Shown one piece after another: positions 5,796 through 13,795 of a DNA stretch of 20,211 nt; the first letter of the stretch is position 1, and each line of letters begins with the position of its first letter. The DNA lies in IMG/VR virus record IMGVR_UViG_3300011114_000319, positions 1 through 20,211 of that record. The stretch is one strand, 5' to 3'. The position numbers were made by a program, and so were the translations under genes. This DNA is from a virus. A model generated the notes under the pieces. That model was not told the DNA's origin. It saw only the letters and a program-made list of their open reading frames with translations, and ran no database searches.

Positions 5796-6398
5796 TTACA
5801 GGCCAACGTTGTTTGTGAACGAATGAGCACTGGGGTTGAACTTAACCAACACATCAGTGTATGCATCGCCGGGAGTTGATGCAAAGCCCACAATACGGAA
5901 AGCCGCAGCCGTTGTTTGCACAGTAGCTGTTAAGGCGCTAGTTGAGTTACCTGTACGGGTAGAACCAGTGCTAGTGCTTTGTACAGCGGCAAAGAAGGTG
6001 TTAGTGCCCAAAACTGTTTGAGCGCCAGAACCATCTAGCTGTGCTTGGAAAGTCACGCTTGGGTCAGTGACTACGTATGCAGTTACCACGCCGGTTGTGC
6101 CGGAAGGGTAATACTGACCGTAAATCTGCTGGCCTTGTGCGTTGATATAGGATGCACCGACGAAAACGCCGATTGCACCTACACCAGAACCACCAAGGTT
6201 ATTGGTAGTAATGTCTGCGCCAGTAGCGGTAGACAAAGCGATATAACCACTTGCATTGATGATAACAACTTGACCATAAAACAAGTTGGAAGCAAGTCCT
6301 GCTGGGTCAATCAAGAACTGACTCGTAGCGCCAGCATAGGGCATGCCGTCGATACGGTTTATGGGACGTAGCCCATAGGGTGCTGCTGTAGTTGCCAT
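5796..6398 (-). CDS. Putative head decoration or minor capsid protein, 200 aa
   Basis: Starts MATTAAPYGLRPINRIDGMP, a start I recognise from unnamed structural proteins encoded just before the capsid gene in many aquatic phages. It is Thr/Ala/Gly/Ser-rich with regular beta-type segments (FYGQVVIINASGYIAL, GAIGVFVGASYINAQGQ, TTGVVTAYVVTDPSVTFQAQ) and no charged helical regions. This fits a capsid-stabilising or decoration protein. A ribosome site (GGAG) precedes the ATG, and only 10 bases separate its stop from the capsid start, so both should be made in quantity. No catalytic or membrane motif is present. Naming it decoration protein is inference from position and composition. Confidence 0.75.
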   Translation of the reverse strand: MATTAAPYGLRPINRIDGMPYAGATSQFLIDPAGLASNLFYGQVVIINASGYIALSTATGADITTNNLGGSGVGAIGVFVGASYINAQGQQIYGQYYPSGTTGVVTAYVVTDPSVTFQAQLDGSGAQTVLGTNTFFAAVQSTSTGSTRTGNSTSALTATVQTTAAAFRIVGFASTPGDAYTDVLVKFNPSAHSFTNNVGL

Positions 6399-6415
6399 TT
6401 AAGACTCCAAAAAAT

Positions 6416-6883
6416 TTAAGACCCAGAACCGAAAACTGATCCCTTAGTCACTGTCGTGCGTTTATCACTAAACAGGGGCATACGAGCGTCGTTTTCGCGC
6501 ATGAAGCTGTTGTCTACTGATTGCATTTGCGATTCAGCCATATTACGGTAGTATGCAGCGCGTTGATCAATAAACTCAACAGGTGTTTTACAAAGGATAA
6601 GTCCACCAACTTCAATCGCATCTTTAAACCGAGAACTTGGATCGGCAAATGTATACGCTTCAGGGTGATCAGAAGCCTTTACGGGCTCCCATCCTTCACG
6701 AAGTTTTGCGGAAATATTTCTAGCGTCACCCACACCACCCATGCTGGTGCGAATCCATCTCATAGCGTAGCCGGGCTCCTCATGTACTTCGGGAAGAAGT
6801 TGAGGCGGAGTCCACTTTTCAGCAGGTCTGCTCTCTTTTTCACGAGTTTCAAGTTCACGCTTCAATCGATTTTGTTCAGCCAT
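6416..6883 (-). CDS. Conserved head-module protein of unknown function, 155 aa
   Basis: Starts MAEQNRLKRELETREKESRP. The N-terminal 35 residues are charged and probably helical. The middle has PGYAMRWIRTSMGGVGDARN, then KLREGWEPVKASDHPE and VGGLILCKTPVEFIDQRAAY. The C-terminus is helical, then SDKRTTVTKGSVFGSGS. I recall similar unnamed proteins between scaffold and capsid genes in other aquatic phages. It is soluble and has no known catalytic motif. It starts two bases after the scaffold gene stops and is therefore co-translated with head assembly genes. An internal head protein, or a partner of scaffold or portal, is a plausible but unproven role. Confidence 0.75.
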   Translation of the reverse strand: MAEQNRLKRELETREKESRPAEKWTPPQLLPEVHEEPGYAMRWIRTSMGGVGDARNISAKLREGWEPVKASDHPEAYTFADPSSRFKDAIEVGGLILCKTPVEFIDQRAAYYRNMAESQMQSVDNSFMRENDARMPLFSDKRTTVTKGSVFGSGS

Positions 6884-6885
6884 TT

Positions 6886-7851
6886 TTATTTCCTCATTTC
6901 TTCTGCAACCTTACGGGCGTACAGTTCCAAAGGAACTCCCAACCGTTTGGCTAATTGTACCTGCGTTGCGTTCAGCACGATTTTTCTAGGTGCAGTGCTG
7001 CGCGTTGCTGGTGCAACAACATTTGCTTTTGGCGAGCGCTGAGATGTTTGTGCATCAGCGGATTCCTCAGAGGCAAACCTCTCTGGGAATACTTGGCGAA
7101 TCCTGCCGTTGAGCTTCCGGTAATACTCATCCGACTTAGGATCAATTCCATCCTCTACGACCAGCTTCTCATGCAACGCAAGCGCATAGCCGGTCATTTC
7201 ACGGTCTTTCCCAAACCAGCCATTCCGGGCTTGCCAGTCGGCTGCTTTAGGATCAACCGCGTTTGCTTGCGCGATTTGTTGAGTTTGTACAGCAGATTTA
7301 TCTTCTTGTAAAGGGGCGGGTCTAAAATTATTTACTCGCTCCGATTTGATCTTGGCGGAGGTTAGTTTGTCCTGCGCTGCAACCAAAGCATCTGAGTCCC
7401 CAGCCTCGTAAGCATTCTTGTACTCTCTCTTAGCCTCTTCTACCTCTGCTGAAACAGTCCGTTTGGCCTGCTCTAGTAGGGCTTCTTGGCTAGTACTAAG
7501 AGTACCTTTAAGCTTCTTGTTTTCTTCAATGATTGACTGCGCCAGACGCAAAGCTTCGTCTTTTTCACGAAATGCTGCTTCTTTGGCTCGTCTTTCATCG
7601 TGATACCCGCGACCTAATTTAGACAGTCGCTCCTTGAGCTTGACATCAGTATATTTGTCAAGTTCTTCGTCGGTGACTTCTTCAGGTGGTGTATCTAGTG
7701 GTTCACCACGGTTTCTGTCTGCGGGTGGCGTATCGTCAACAATCTCAATGTCAAACTCGTCATCTTTAGACTTTAAAGATTGATTAGCCTTTTTTTCGGC
7801 TTCTTCTATCTCATCAGGAAAGTGATATTCTGTTTTTTCAAAATTAGCCAT
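6886..7851 (-). CDS. Capsid assembly scaffolding protein, 321 aa
   Basis: Scaffold proteins guide procapsid assembly and leave before or during packaging. This one shows the usual features. The acidic, disordered N-terminus (residues 1-65, including DDEFDIEIVDD and PPEEVTDEELDKY) leads into a long charged coiled coil (about residues 70-170, with REKDEALRLAQSIIEENKKL and EVEEAKREYKNAYEAGDSDA). A Gln/Ala linker follows, and then a basic helical C-terminus (IVLNATQVQLAKRLGVPLEL, then YARKVAEEMRK), the region that binds capsid protein in known scaffolds. It lies between the GroES-like gene and the head genes, upstream of the capsid gene as in most tailed phages. No protease domain is visible. The start has an AGGAG ribosome site. 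Confidence 0.82.
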   Translation of the reverse strand: MANFEKTEYHFPDEIEEAEKKANQSLKSKDDEFDIEIVDDTPPADRNRGEPLDTPPEEVTDEELDKYTDVKLKERLSKLGRGYHDERRAKEAAFREKDEALRLAQSIIEENKKLKGTLSTSQEALLEQAKRTVSAEVEEAKREYKNAYEAGDSDALVAAQDKLTSAKIKSERVNNFRPAPLQEDKSAVQTQQIAQANAVDPKAADWQARNGWFGKDREMTGYALALHEKLVVEDGIDPKSDEYYRKLNGRIRQVFPERFASEESADAQTSQRSPKANVVAPATRSTAPRKIVLNATQVQLAKRLGVPLELYARKVAEEMRK

Positions 7852-7860
7852 GATTTCTCC

Positions 7861-8265
7861 TTAAGGGCGTTGAATACCGCGAGGGTCTTGGACAATTGCT
7901 TGAATAGAGTCATCATTAATTAAACGCCACTCTGTACCGTGTATTTTCATACGGGTACCAGTATTGGGGCGAGTAATAATGAAATCTCCGACTTTGCAGG
8001 ATGGCCCGGAGGGAAACCTCTTCTCATCTTTAAATGCGTCTGGCCCTATTTTGGCTACGAATAACACGGGGGAAAGTAGCTCCTCGTGGTACATAGCAGT
8101 AGCGGATTTAAGAATACCGGACTCACTAAATTCTTCTTCTGCTTTGGGAAGCATGCAAAGAACATGAAAAGTAGCAGGATCAGGAACCTGCTTAGCTTTC
8201 TCTTCAGCCGTCGCGGGAAGTACAGTGGCTGTGGCACCGTCTTGGCTTACGAGTATTTCACTCAT
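7861..8265 (-). CDS. Phage GroES-like (Cpn10) co-chaperonin
   Basis: The 134-residue protein matches the GroES fold over residues 30-128. HVLCMLPKAEEEFSESGIL corresponds to the start of GroES with the mobile loop, SPVLFVAKIGPDAF matches the GxVxAVG strand, CKVGDFIITRP matches KVGDxV, and EWRLINDDSIQAIVQDP matches the end (EVLIMSESDILAIV). An extra acidic N-terminus of about 28 residues is present. It would cap host GroEL and adapt it for folding the capsid protein, as T4 gp31 does for gp23; that role is inferred from family knowledge and from its place directly before scaffold and capsid genes. The mobile loop (about residues 42-56) lacks the usual Gly-Gly-Ile-Val-Leu but has SGIL. The start overlaps the upstream gene by 8 bases. 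Confidence 0.85.
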   Translation of the reverse strand: MSEILVSQDGATATVLPATAEEKAKQVPDPATFHVLCMLPKAEEEFSESGILKSATAMYHEELLSPVLFVAKIGPDAFKDEKRFPSGPSCKVGDFIITRPNTGTRMKIHGTEWRLINDDSIQAIVQDPRGIQRP

Positions 8266-8449
8266 CGTTTAGTCTTTCTATACGTTGTTTGAGGTCTTGA
8301 AGGTTGTAATTGGCGTGGTCAAGACCTCTAATAACCCCTACCAATTCTCGATACTCTGCGTAGTCTTTGACTCCGCCAGTAGCAAGTTTGTCTATCGCCT
8401 GTTGGCGAAATTCATCATTCTGCTTCTTAAGCAGTTCTATCTCGTTCAT
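8258..8449 (-). CDS. Short coiled-coil protein between portal and GroES genes, 63 aa
   Basis: Starts MNEIELLKKQNDEFRQQAID and contains GGVKDYAEYRELVGVIRGLD, then a helix to the end (NLQDLKQRIERLNDE). It is almost entirely helical with two amphipathic segments around a DYAEYR turn. I have seen this arrangement next to portal genes in other aquatic phages, without a known function. Both ends overlap neighbours (ATGA with the portal stop, 8 bases with the GroES-like start), so it is made together with head assembly proteins. It may bind portal or scaffold; this is inference. It has no charge bias or membrane segment to suggest another role. Confidence 0.8.
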   Translation of the reverse strand: MNEIELLKKQNDEFRQQAIDKLATGGVKDYAEYRELVGVIRGLDHANYNLQDLKQRIERLNDE

Positions 8450-10854
8450 CTAACACCCCCAGATTGTGGTTTAGTAATGTTCTTAACTAAATCAGCCTTA
8501 AGCTTTTGAGTAGTCTGACGCTCTTGCGAGGTCACACGTTGCTGCTCTTTCTGCATGTCCATCATGATGCGTTGAGCCTCAAGCTTAAGTTTCTCTTGAG
8601 CCAACTGGATGTCAGCCTGAGTCTTCTGCGCACGGGTCTGTGCTTCTTGAGCCTTGATCTGCAACTCAGCCTGCTGCATCTGGATGAGGGGATCCTGCTG
8701 CATCTGCTCATTCTTTTTCTCTTGCATCTGAGCCATGTTCTGCTGGAGCAACTGCACTGATGCCTGCGCCACAAGTTGAGACAACTGAACTTCAACTTCT
8801 TCAGGAAGTTTTTCGTTGGGTGGTGGAAGGGGTACGCCCAACTGTTCTTCAATCTTACGGCGATACGCAAAGGCCAAGTGTTCAGCAATGTGAGCCATGA
8901 TTGCCCCCATCATCTGCTGAGCCGCAGGGTTCTGCCCCATCGTCTGCATAATCATCGGATCCTGCATAAACGTTGTATGAGCCGCAATGTGTGCGTCTTG
9001 ATCCTGATAGATAAACGCCTTCGTAGGCTCTCCTCGCAAAAACGCCATGTTCTCACTGATCGGATCACGCGGTGTCATATCGTCATCAATCGGCACAAGC
9101 TTCTCAGCATTCTTTACACCTAGCACTTCAATCATTTGCCTATGCAAAATTGGAAGGTCGTAAATTTGAGGTGCTTGAGCCGCCAACTGCATTACAGCTT
9201 GGTACTGCATGATGCGTTGAGCCATCGTCGAGCTGTTGGGGTCACTGACAGGTATAACTTCAACCATGTCGTAATCAGCCTGCATAGCTGTGGGATCACC
9301 TACTACTGGGTCGTAGTCATAGCTTGCGGGCGCGTGATCTCTAATGATGTTTTTAAGGAGTTTAAACTCCTCTTTCATTGAGTTGTGAACACGGGCTTGC
9401 ACCGCACCCATAATCTTAAGCTGCCGCTCAAGAAGAGCAAGCGTCGTGCCCACAGGAGCCTGCGCACTCATGTCACTGACTTTCATGTCAGCAATAGAGC
9501 CAAGGCGACGACCTTCTTCTGTGATCTGGTTCAGCAGTGCTGCCAACACCTGTGACGGCTCCTTGTACGGGAGCATCATGATGTTGTCTTTGATTGAGCC
9601 GCTTGGTACGTCTACGTCTCTAAATTCACCCGGTGCAATCGGAGTATCGTCACCCTTAACACGCAGACCGCGAGACTTCATGCCCCCCGGTAAATTGCTA
9701 AGAGTACCTGCATCAATAAGTTGCCTGATAAGAGAAGTGCCAGCGCGAGCGTAACCACCAATAATATGGATGAGACCCATGCCATAAGCACCAAAACCCG
9801 GTACATAATCGTACTGAACCAAGTGCTGACGCTTTGCATAAGTCTCGTCATCCTCTTCATAATTTCTATAGATAGCTAAAACTTTATTTGTTCCACGATC
9901 AATTGCAATGATGTATGGGAGGGCAATTTCATCTTCTTGCTCATAACCTTTTAAGTTCCAATCAACTTGGATTTCAGCAATCTGATAGCGGTCATCTTCA
10001 TTGACTGAATAACCTTGTTCTTCAGCTTTTTTCTTCTCGACATCAGTATGAATCTGAACAGGCTCGCCCAAATCAACGTCACGATAAAAACCACTGACTT
10101 GTAGTTTTTTTACATCATTCTTTGTCTTACGCATCAAGTGCGTCACACGCTCAGCAGTTCTTGCTCCGCTTGAGCCATAGGGGATGATCACATCTTCAGC
10201 AGGGACAAACAGAGAGACCTGCCTTCTTAGACCCGGGTCATAGTACACCTTCTTAAAGGCTGAGCCAGCAAGTCCCAAGTTAAACAGCATGCGCTCATGC
10301 TCTGGTCTGTACTCGGGCATCTGCTCAGTCAGGCGATAGTTCATATCCTCCCTAACCCGGTTTGCCGCCTCCTCTTTAAGACGGTCAATTGCACCGATGA
10401 TCTCCGTCTTGACTGGGCCTTGAGAAGGGAACGTTTCAGTGATAGTCTCGCTCTGGAAGCGGATCGCGGCCTCAGTAAGAACGGTTGAAAATACGCCACA
10501 AGCCCCATTCCAAGGTTCCGTTCTCTCTTCATACTTCATCCCCAATACTTCAAGACCTTTGACATAGGTCTCAGTCCAATCTTTGCGAGAGTTAATGTCG
10601 GCATCGACATACTCCATGAGTTCAGACGCAAGAGCACCTAACTCACTGTCGTCCATGTCTTCAGCCAAATTCTTACTAAAGTCATCACTGACTTCCTTGC
10701 CCGGCTCAAGCGTAATCTCCATAGAGCCATCAGCCAGAGTTACTGAGTCAGGGTTCTCAATCTCAATTTCAAGTGCAGGCTCTCCCATGTCCATCAAATC
10801 TGAAAGTCCGCCGTCAGTGGAGTAAAGAGCTTTGTCAATGTTGCTGGTAGCCAT
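8446..10854 (-). CDS. Portal protein, 802 aa
   Basis: The portal is the dodecameric ring at one capsid vertex through which DNA is packaged. Supporting features include DADINSRKDWTETYVKGLEV near residue 88, TEPWNGACGVFSTVLTEA, MLFNLGLAGSAFKKVYYDPG and SLFVPAEDVIIPYGSSGART, which carry the stem and wing pattern of P22-like and podovirus portals. Residues from about 700 to the end form a Gln/Ala/Lys-rich coiled coil (MQMQQAEL-type repeats, IQLAQEKLKLEAQRIMMDMQ), like the barrel or long C-terminal helix of large portals. The length, about 800 residues, fits that class. It follows the large terminase by 8 bases, and AAGG of the terminase stop region serves as ribosome site. Identification is firm; the exact subfamily is not. 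Confidence 0.93.
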   Translation of the reverse strand: MATSNIDKALYSTDGGLSDLMDMGEPALEIEIENPDSVTLADGSMEITLEPGKEVSDDFSKNLAEDMDDSELGALASELMEYVDADINSRKDWTETYVKGLEVLGMKYEERTEPWNGACGVFSTVLTEAAIRFQSETITETFPSQGPVKTEIIGAIDRLKEEAANRVREDMNYRLTEQMPEYRPEHERMLFNLGLAGSAFKKVYYDPGLRRQVSLFVPAEDVIIPYGSSGARTAERVTHLMRKTKNDVKKLQVSGFYRDVDLGEPVQIHTDVEKKKAEEQGYSVNEDDRYQIAEIQVDWNLKGYEQEDEIALPYIIAIDRGTNKVLAIYRNYEEDDETYAKRQHLVQYDYVPGFGAYGMGLIHIIGGYARAGTSLIRQLIDAGTLSNLPGGMKSRGLRVKGDDTPIAPGEFRDVDVPSGSIKDNIMMLPYKEPSQVLAALLNQITEEGRRLGSIADMKVSDMSAQAPVGTTLALLERQLKIMGAVQARVHNSMKEEFKLLKNIIRDHAPASYDYDPVVGDPTAMQADYDMVEVIPVSDPNSSTMAQRIMQYQAVMQLAAQAPQIYDLPILHRQMIEVLGVKNAEKLVPIDDDMTPRDPISENMAFLRGEPTKAFIYQDQDAHIAAHTTFMQDPMIMQTMGQNPAAQQMMGAIMAHIAEHLAFAYRRKIEEQLGVPLPPPNEKLPEEVEVQLSQLVAQASVQLLQQNMAQMQEKKNEQMQQDPLIQMQQAELQIKAQEAQTRAQKTQADIQLAQEKLKLEAQRIMMDMQKEQQRVTSQERQTTQKLKADLVKNITKPQSGGVR

Positions 10855-10862
10855 ATCTATCC

Positions 10863-12368
10863 TTAATAGTACGCCGTTGTTCTACGGCGAAAGTATTTAA
10901 TTTCTTCAGGCTCATCAGTTGGCAACCGTATGAACCCACCTTGTCTAAACCGCATTAACGCTTGAGTTGTTGAGTCAACCAAGTCGTCATTAGTGCCAGA
11001 TGGAAAATCATTACATTCTTCAATAAGCTCTTTTGCCCATCTCCGGTCAGGTGCCCATACTATGCCAGACGCTAATAAATCTGACACAGCATTCACACGC
11101 GATATTTTGTCTTGTCCTTTGCCCGGAGTAAACTCCCCCACGGGAACACCCATGCGGCGAAGCTCCTGATAAAGTGCGGCTCCGTTGGATTTCTTCTCCA
11201 CAACAAACGCATCTGGCTCCCATTCCTTGTACTCATCAAGCACAAGCTTCTTCAAATCAGGGAACTCCATCCTCTTCTTGATCGCATTAAGTAAAATGAT
11301 GTTGTAGTTGTTTGTCTCTTCGTTGAAGAACACACCCCACGTTGTCAGTGCGTTGTAGTCAGCCCTGTTATTGGTCTCCTGCGCCGCATCCAGACTCATG
11401 ATGGTGAACTCACAATGGGGAGGATCATCTTCTTCCCATATCTGCCACCACTCTCGTTTGAGTAACGCGCCTTCTTCCGAGACAGGATTCTGCATGTACT
11501 GGGCTTGCCAGTAGCGGGGATCCATACCTGCTTTTTTACCCAGTAGTTCTTCCAGCGACCAGAAGTCTCCCCACAGGGGTTTCTCATTGAGGATGGCAGG
11601 GAACTCAACAATCTCCCACTGATCTACATCTTCCTCTTTGCCCATCTGGTTGACAATCATCCCTGTCAAGTCTAACTTACTCCACCGTGTCATCACAATA
11701 ATGATAGAGCCACCCGGCATAAGACGCTGGAGAGGGCCAGACTGAAACCACTCCCAAGCAGGAAGGAAAACGTCCGGTCTCCCAGTCTTAGCATCTTGTT
11801 CCGAGTGAGGGTCGTCAATAATAAATAGATCAGCGCCACGACCAGCAAGAGCACCTCCGACACCAATAGCAAAGTATTCTCCTTGAAAATTAGTGCCCCA
11901 ACGGGACGCGGATTTGGAATCTGACTGCAATTCGACCTGCGGAAAGATGTCTTTATAGGGGTCAGAACCCACCAAATTACGCACTCTACGGCCAAAATTG
12001 ACCGCCAAATCCGCTGTGTGGGAAGCCATAATGACCTTTTTATGAGGGTATTTACCTAGAAACCATGCTGGTGCAAGGTAGGAAATCATCTCAGATTTGC
12101 CGTGACGGGGGGCAATATTCACAATAACCCGTCTTTTCTTGCCGTTTGCGATGTCTTCAAAGATTTTGGCTAGTCTTCTATGGTGTGGGCCTACTTTATA
12201 GCCCTGATATACATGATCAATGAAGGTAAGGAAATCGTTTTTGCCCACATCTTGCACAGATTCACTGTCGTAAATCTTCAAAAGCTCTAAATTGCGACGT
12301 TTATCCTCTTCCGCCATGAATGGCAGTGCATCTCGGATAAGTTTTAGCTGTTCAGGCGTGATTTTCAT
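10863..12368 (-). CDS. terL: Large terminase subunit (packaging ATPase and nuclease)
   Basis: The motor that pumps DNA into the capsid and cuts it. The ATPase domain has Walker A PRHGKSE (residues 87-93), the adenine-side motif ending in MASHTADLAVNFGRR, Walker B LFIIDD (181-186) and coupling motif IIVMTRW (223-229). The RNase H-like nuclease domain begins at FTIMSLDAAQ (Asp 327), continues to FVVEKKSNGAALYQEL (Glu 391) and ends with NDDLVDSTTQALMRF (Asp 462); these acidic residues are the likely metal ligands. The length of 501 residues is normal. The start overlaps the upstream candidate small subunit by 17 bases, so translation is probably coupled, and the portal follows. No intein or frameshift is seen. 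Confidence 0.95.
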   Translation of the reverse strand: MKITPEQLKLIRDALPFMAEEDKRRNLELLKIYDSESVQDVGKNDFLTFIDHVYQGYKVGPHHRRLAKIFEDIANGKKRRVIVNIAPRHGKSEMISYLAPAWFLGKYPHKKVIMASHTADLAVNFGRRVRNLVGSDPYKDIFPQVELQSDSKSASRWGTNFQGEYFAIGVGGALAGRGADLFIIDDPHSEQDAKTGRPDVFLPAWEWFQSGPLQRLMPGGSIIIVMTRWSKLDLTGMIVNQMGKEEDVDQWEIVEFPAILNEKPLWGDFWSLEELLGKKAGMDPRYWQAQYMQNPVSEEGALLKREWWQIWEEDDPPHCEFTIMSLDAAQETNNRADYNALTTWGVFFNEETNNYNIILLNAIKKRMEFPDLKKLVLDEYKEWEPDAFVVEKKSNGAALYQELRRMGVPVGEFTPGKGQDKISRVNAVSDLLASGIVWAPDRRWAKELIEECNDFPSGTNDDLVDSTTQALMRFRQGGFIRLPTDEPEEIKYFRRRTTAYY

Positions 12369-12909
12369 CGTTTACAACTCTAGCGTGAACGTCAACCGTG
12401 CGTTTTTCCAGTCTTTGCAGTGTCGCAAGCAGTTCGTTTTCCACTTCTTCAATAGATTGGTGCTTGATTGTGACTTCTGAGCGCTTTTTAAACGCATCAA
12501 CGCCATCTACTTCTCCCAAAGCTTTTACCGCAGGTAATCTGTACTTAGGATCAGGGTTGTCAGTCTCTTGTAAGAGTTTGTTTACGACGTACTTTTTCAA
12601 ATCTGCAAGTTCCCGCACGACCATATAGTCATACTGAGCCACCATGCCTGCTAAATAGGCAATTGTCTCATTGGGATACTGCGCCAAATTCATATCTGTC
12701 TTGTTCGCAATGACCTGTTCGGCTAATTGCATAGCCTGACCACGGTGTTCTTGTGTTGGGGCAAGGGGTTGCCCTGTTATGTCCGACAACATCTTGGCTG
12801 TTCTAGCCATCATGTCTAGTTCTTCCTTTGGGGAAAGTTCGGGCATAGCCTCAGTAGCCGAGGCTGGCAATGGTACGTTCTCTTCAACGTCTGGTATGTT
12901 TTCTAGCAT
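12352..12909 (-). CDS. Candidate small terminase subunit, 185 aa
   Basis: First gene of the leftward operon, overlapping the large terminase gene by 17 bases, where a small terminase is expected. After an acidic Pro-rich N-terminus, residues 30-130 are helical (KEELDMMARTAKMLSDITGQ, then MVAQYDYMVVRELADLKKYV). A conserved segment YRLPAVKALGEVDGVDAFKK follows, then TIKHQSIEEVENELLATLQR, similar to the C-terminal part of known small terminases. No helix-turn-helix is obvious at the N-terminus, so DNA recognition is not shown. The ribosome site is poor (GGAG 17 bases before the ATG), but the frame is intact and starts about 30 bases after a good promoter. The function is inferred from context plus the C-terminal pattern. 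Confidence 0.65.
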   Translation of the reverse strand: MLENIPDVEENVPLPASATEAMPELSPKEELDMMARTAKMLSDITGQPLAPTQEHRGQAMQLAEQVIANKTDMNLAQYPNETIAYLAGMVAQYDYMVVRELADLKKYVVNKLLQETDNPDPKYRLPAVKALGEVDGVDAFKKRSEVTIKHQSIEEVENELLATLQRLEKRTVDVHARVVNDENHA

Positions 12910-12942
12910 AGGGGGAAAGTGGCACTCCGTTAATGTTTTTTA

Positions 12943-12951
12943 AATATACCA
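12943..12951 (-). promoter_or_regulatory. Leftward extended -10 promoter for the packaging/virion operon
   Basis: On the minus strand TGG-TATATT forms an extended -10 box (TGn plus hexamer, 12943-12951) about 34 bases before the ATG of the first leftward gene. No good -35 is found at 16-18 bases, as expected for extended -10 promoters. A TTTACAAATA element lies immediately upstream and may be a regulator site. Confidence 0.5.
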
Positions 12952-13063
12952 CATATTTGTAAAGGGTGGTAGGAATCCTATAGGGGGGTGTTTTCTGTAA
13001 AAACTTGACAGCCAACAGTGTGGAGAAAAAGAAGGGGTGGGGGGTGTTAAACAGTCAGTAAGT

Positions 13064-13089
13064 GTCGGTAGATATTGATAAGTACCGAC
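13064..13089. promoter_or_regulatory. Dyad operator candidate GTCGGTA-N12-TACCGAC
   Basis: A perfect 7-bp inverted repeat with a 12-base AT-rich spacer lies in the middle of the divergent intergenic region. The size and spacing suit a dimeric repressor or activator, and the spacer (GATATTGATAAG) is not self-complementary. No regulator gene is recognised in the window. Confidence 0.5.
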
Positions 13090-13274
13090 GTTTTCGTATT
13101 TTGTGGTGTTATTTGTGCAAGTCTTAGTGTATAGGGCGCGATGGAACCAGCTCGCAGGATTGGGGGGGCCGGTATAGGTGGGGTCAAACCGAGGAAATTT
13201 GCAAATGCCGTACCCCATCAGGCATAAAGATAGTATGCAGAGCAATAGTGCTGTGCTGTAACAGGAGAGATCGA

Positions 13275-13463
13275 ATGATCAAAGCGTTATGGGTTTGGTT
13301 GACGCACTACAAAGTGATAGTGCAATGGGAAGACAAGCTCTTCGTTCATTATGCATACACAATGAATGAGGCGCTGACGTGGGCTAAGCAGTACAGGCTC
13401 AACAACACAACGGTGCTGATTGGCATCAGAGGCAGACTGGTCGCGGCTCGCGGCGAGTGGTAA
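13275..13463 (+). CDS. Small hypothetical protein, first rightward gene, 62 aa
   Basis: I chose the start MIKALWVWLTHYKVIVQWED because it has AGGAG at good spacing; a frame nine codons longer lacks this. The protein is compact and probably alpha/beta: a Trp-rich opening, then KLFVHYAYTMNEALTWAKQY, a turn, and a strand NTTVLIGIRGRLVAARGEW. The layout (strand, helix starting MNEALTWA, strand) resembles small phage proteins with a beta-alpha-beta fold, but no named family is recognised. It is followed within 4 bases by a strong terminator, so it appears to be a single-gene unit that could be transcribed early and strongly. The function is unknown. Confidence 0.75.
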   Translation: MIKALWVWLTHYKVIVQWEDKLFVHYAYTMNEALTWAKQYRLNNTTVLIGIRGRLVAARGEW

Positions 13464-13466
13464 CGC

Positions 13467-13490
13467 GAGGGGCTTCGGCCCCTCTTTTTT
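13467..13490 (+). terminator. Hairpin terminator GAGGGGC-TTCG-GCCCCTC
   Basis: A 7-bp GC-rich perfect stem with a TTCG tetraloop is followed by six T residues, directly after the stop of the first rightward gene. It has all parts of a Rho-independent terminator. The loop and inner stem match the leftward terminator at 4174-4187. Confidence 0.9.
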
Positions 13491-13506
13491 AACTTAGGAG
13501 AATGAC

Positions 13507-13734
13507 ATGAAAACATTAGGTGAACTTTTGCGTGACAAGATTAACGCTTCAATTGAGAAGCGCCGTCAACTTGAACTTCAATGGTGGGATGCATACAAAG
13601 AAGTGTACGACGTGCGTCCACGTTGGATAGACATCTCAGGATGGTCTGACGCTAAATTAGTAGAAGAGCTCGATGCACTCAGCAGACCCGCTGAACACGA
13701 ACACTCAGCGGCAAAATATGAACAGAACAACTGA
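13507..13734 (+). CDS. Small hypothetical protein, 75 aa
   Basis: Starts MKTLGELLRDKINASIEKRR with TAGGAG upstream. The first 35 residues form a charged amphipathic helix (EKRRQLELQWWDAYKEVYDV). The rest has RPRWIDISGWSDAKLVEELD and an acidic, His-containing tail (EHEHSAAKYEQNN). It is soluble, without catalytic or membrane signatures, and I do not recognise a family. It lies between two hairpins (terminator at 13467, weaker stem-loop at 13754), so it may be read from leak-through or from an unseen promoter. The EHEH cluster could bind metal but there is no supporting context. Confidence 0.75.
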   Translation: MKTLGELLRDKINASIEKRRQLELQWWDAYKEVYDVRPRWIDISGWSDAKLVEELDALSRPAEHEHSAAKYEQNN

Positions 13735-13753
13735 TGAGGCTTAAGTAGCCGAA

Positions 13754-13769
13754 ACCGCAGGGATGCGGT
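13754..13769 (+). terminator. Weak stem-loop ACCGCA-GGGA-TGCGGT
   Basis: A perfect 6-bp stem with a 4-base loop lies between two small genes, followed by CTTGTTCATT rather than a clean T-run. It may be a leaky terminator or an mRNA processing/stability element. Confidence 0.45.
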
Positions 13770-13795
13770 CTTGTTCATTAACATAGGAGAGAAAC

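Larger units (their letters stand above)
12910..13274. other. Divergent intergenic control region, 365 bp
   Basis: No convincing gene lies here. The region separates the leftward virion operon from the rightward genes. It holds a leftward extended -10 promoter near 12943, a TTTGTAAAG element at 12956-12964, a 7-bp dyad at 13064-13089 and three G-runs (around 12980, 13034 and 13164). A perfect TTGACA at 13005 has no matching -10. I do not see a strong rightward promoter; weak candidates lie near 13197-13220. It is the natural place for early/late switching. Confidence 0.7.

Noticed and set aside
8506-8760. Leu/His-rich rightward open frames opposite the portal C-terminus
   Set aside because: These are mirror frames of the Gln/Lys-rich coiled coil of the portal gene, with no ribosome sites.
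13005-13010. Perfect TTGACA as a rightward -35 box
   Set aside because: No -10-like hexamer stands 16-18 bases downstream (AAAGAA region), and it is about 265 bases from the next start.
12978-13177. Three TATAGG sequences, considered as T7-type single-subunit RNA polymerase promoters
   Set aside because: Their flanks do not match each other beyond TATAGG, so no consensus promoter can be supported.
12940-13245. A 101-codon leftward open frame across the divergent region
   Set aside because: No ribosome site, low-complexity composition with many Pro/Cys, and it would cover promoter, dyad and G-runs. It is better explained as chance.
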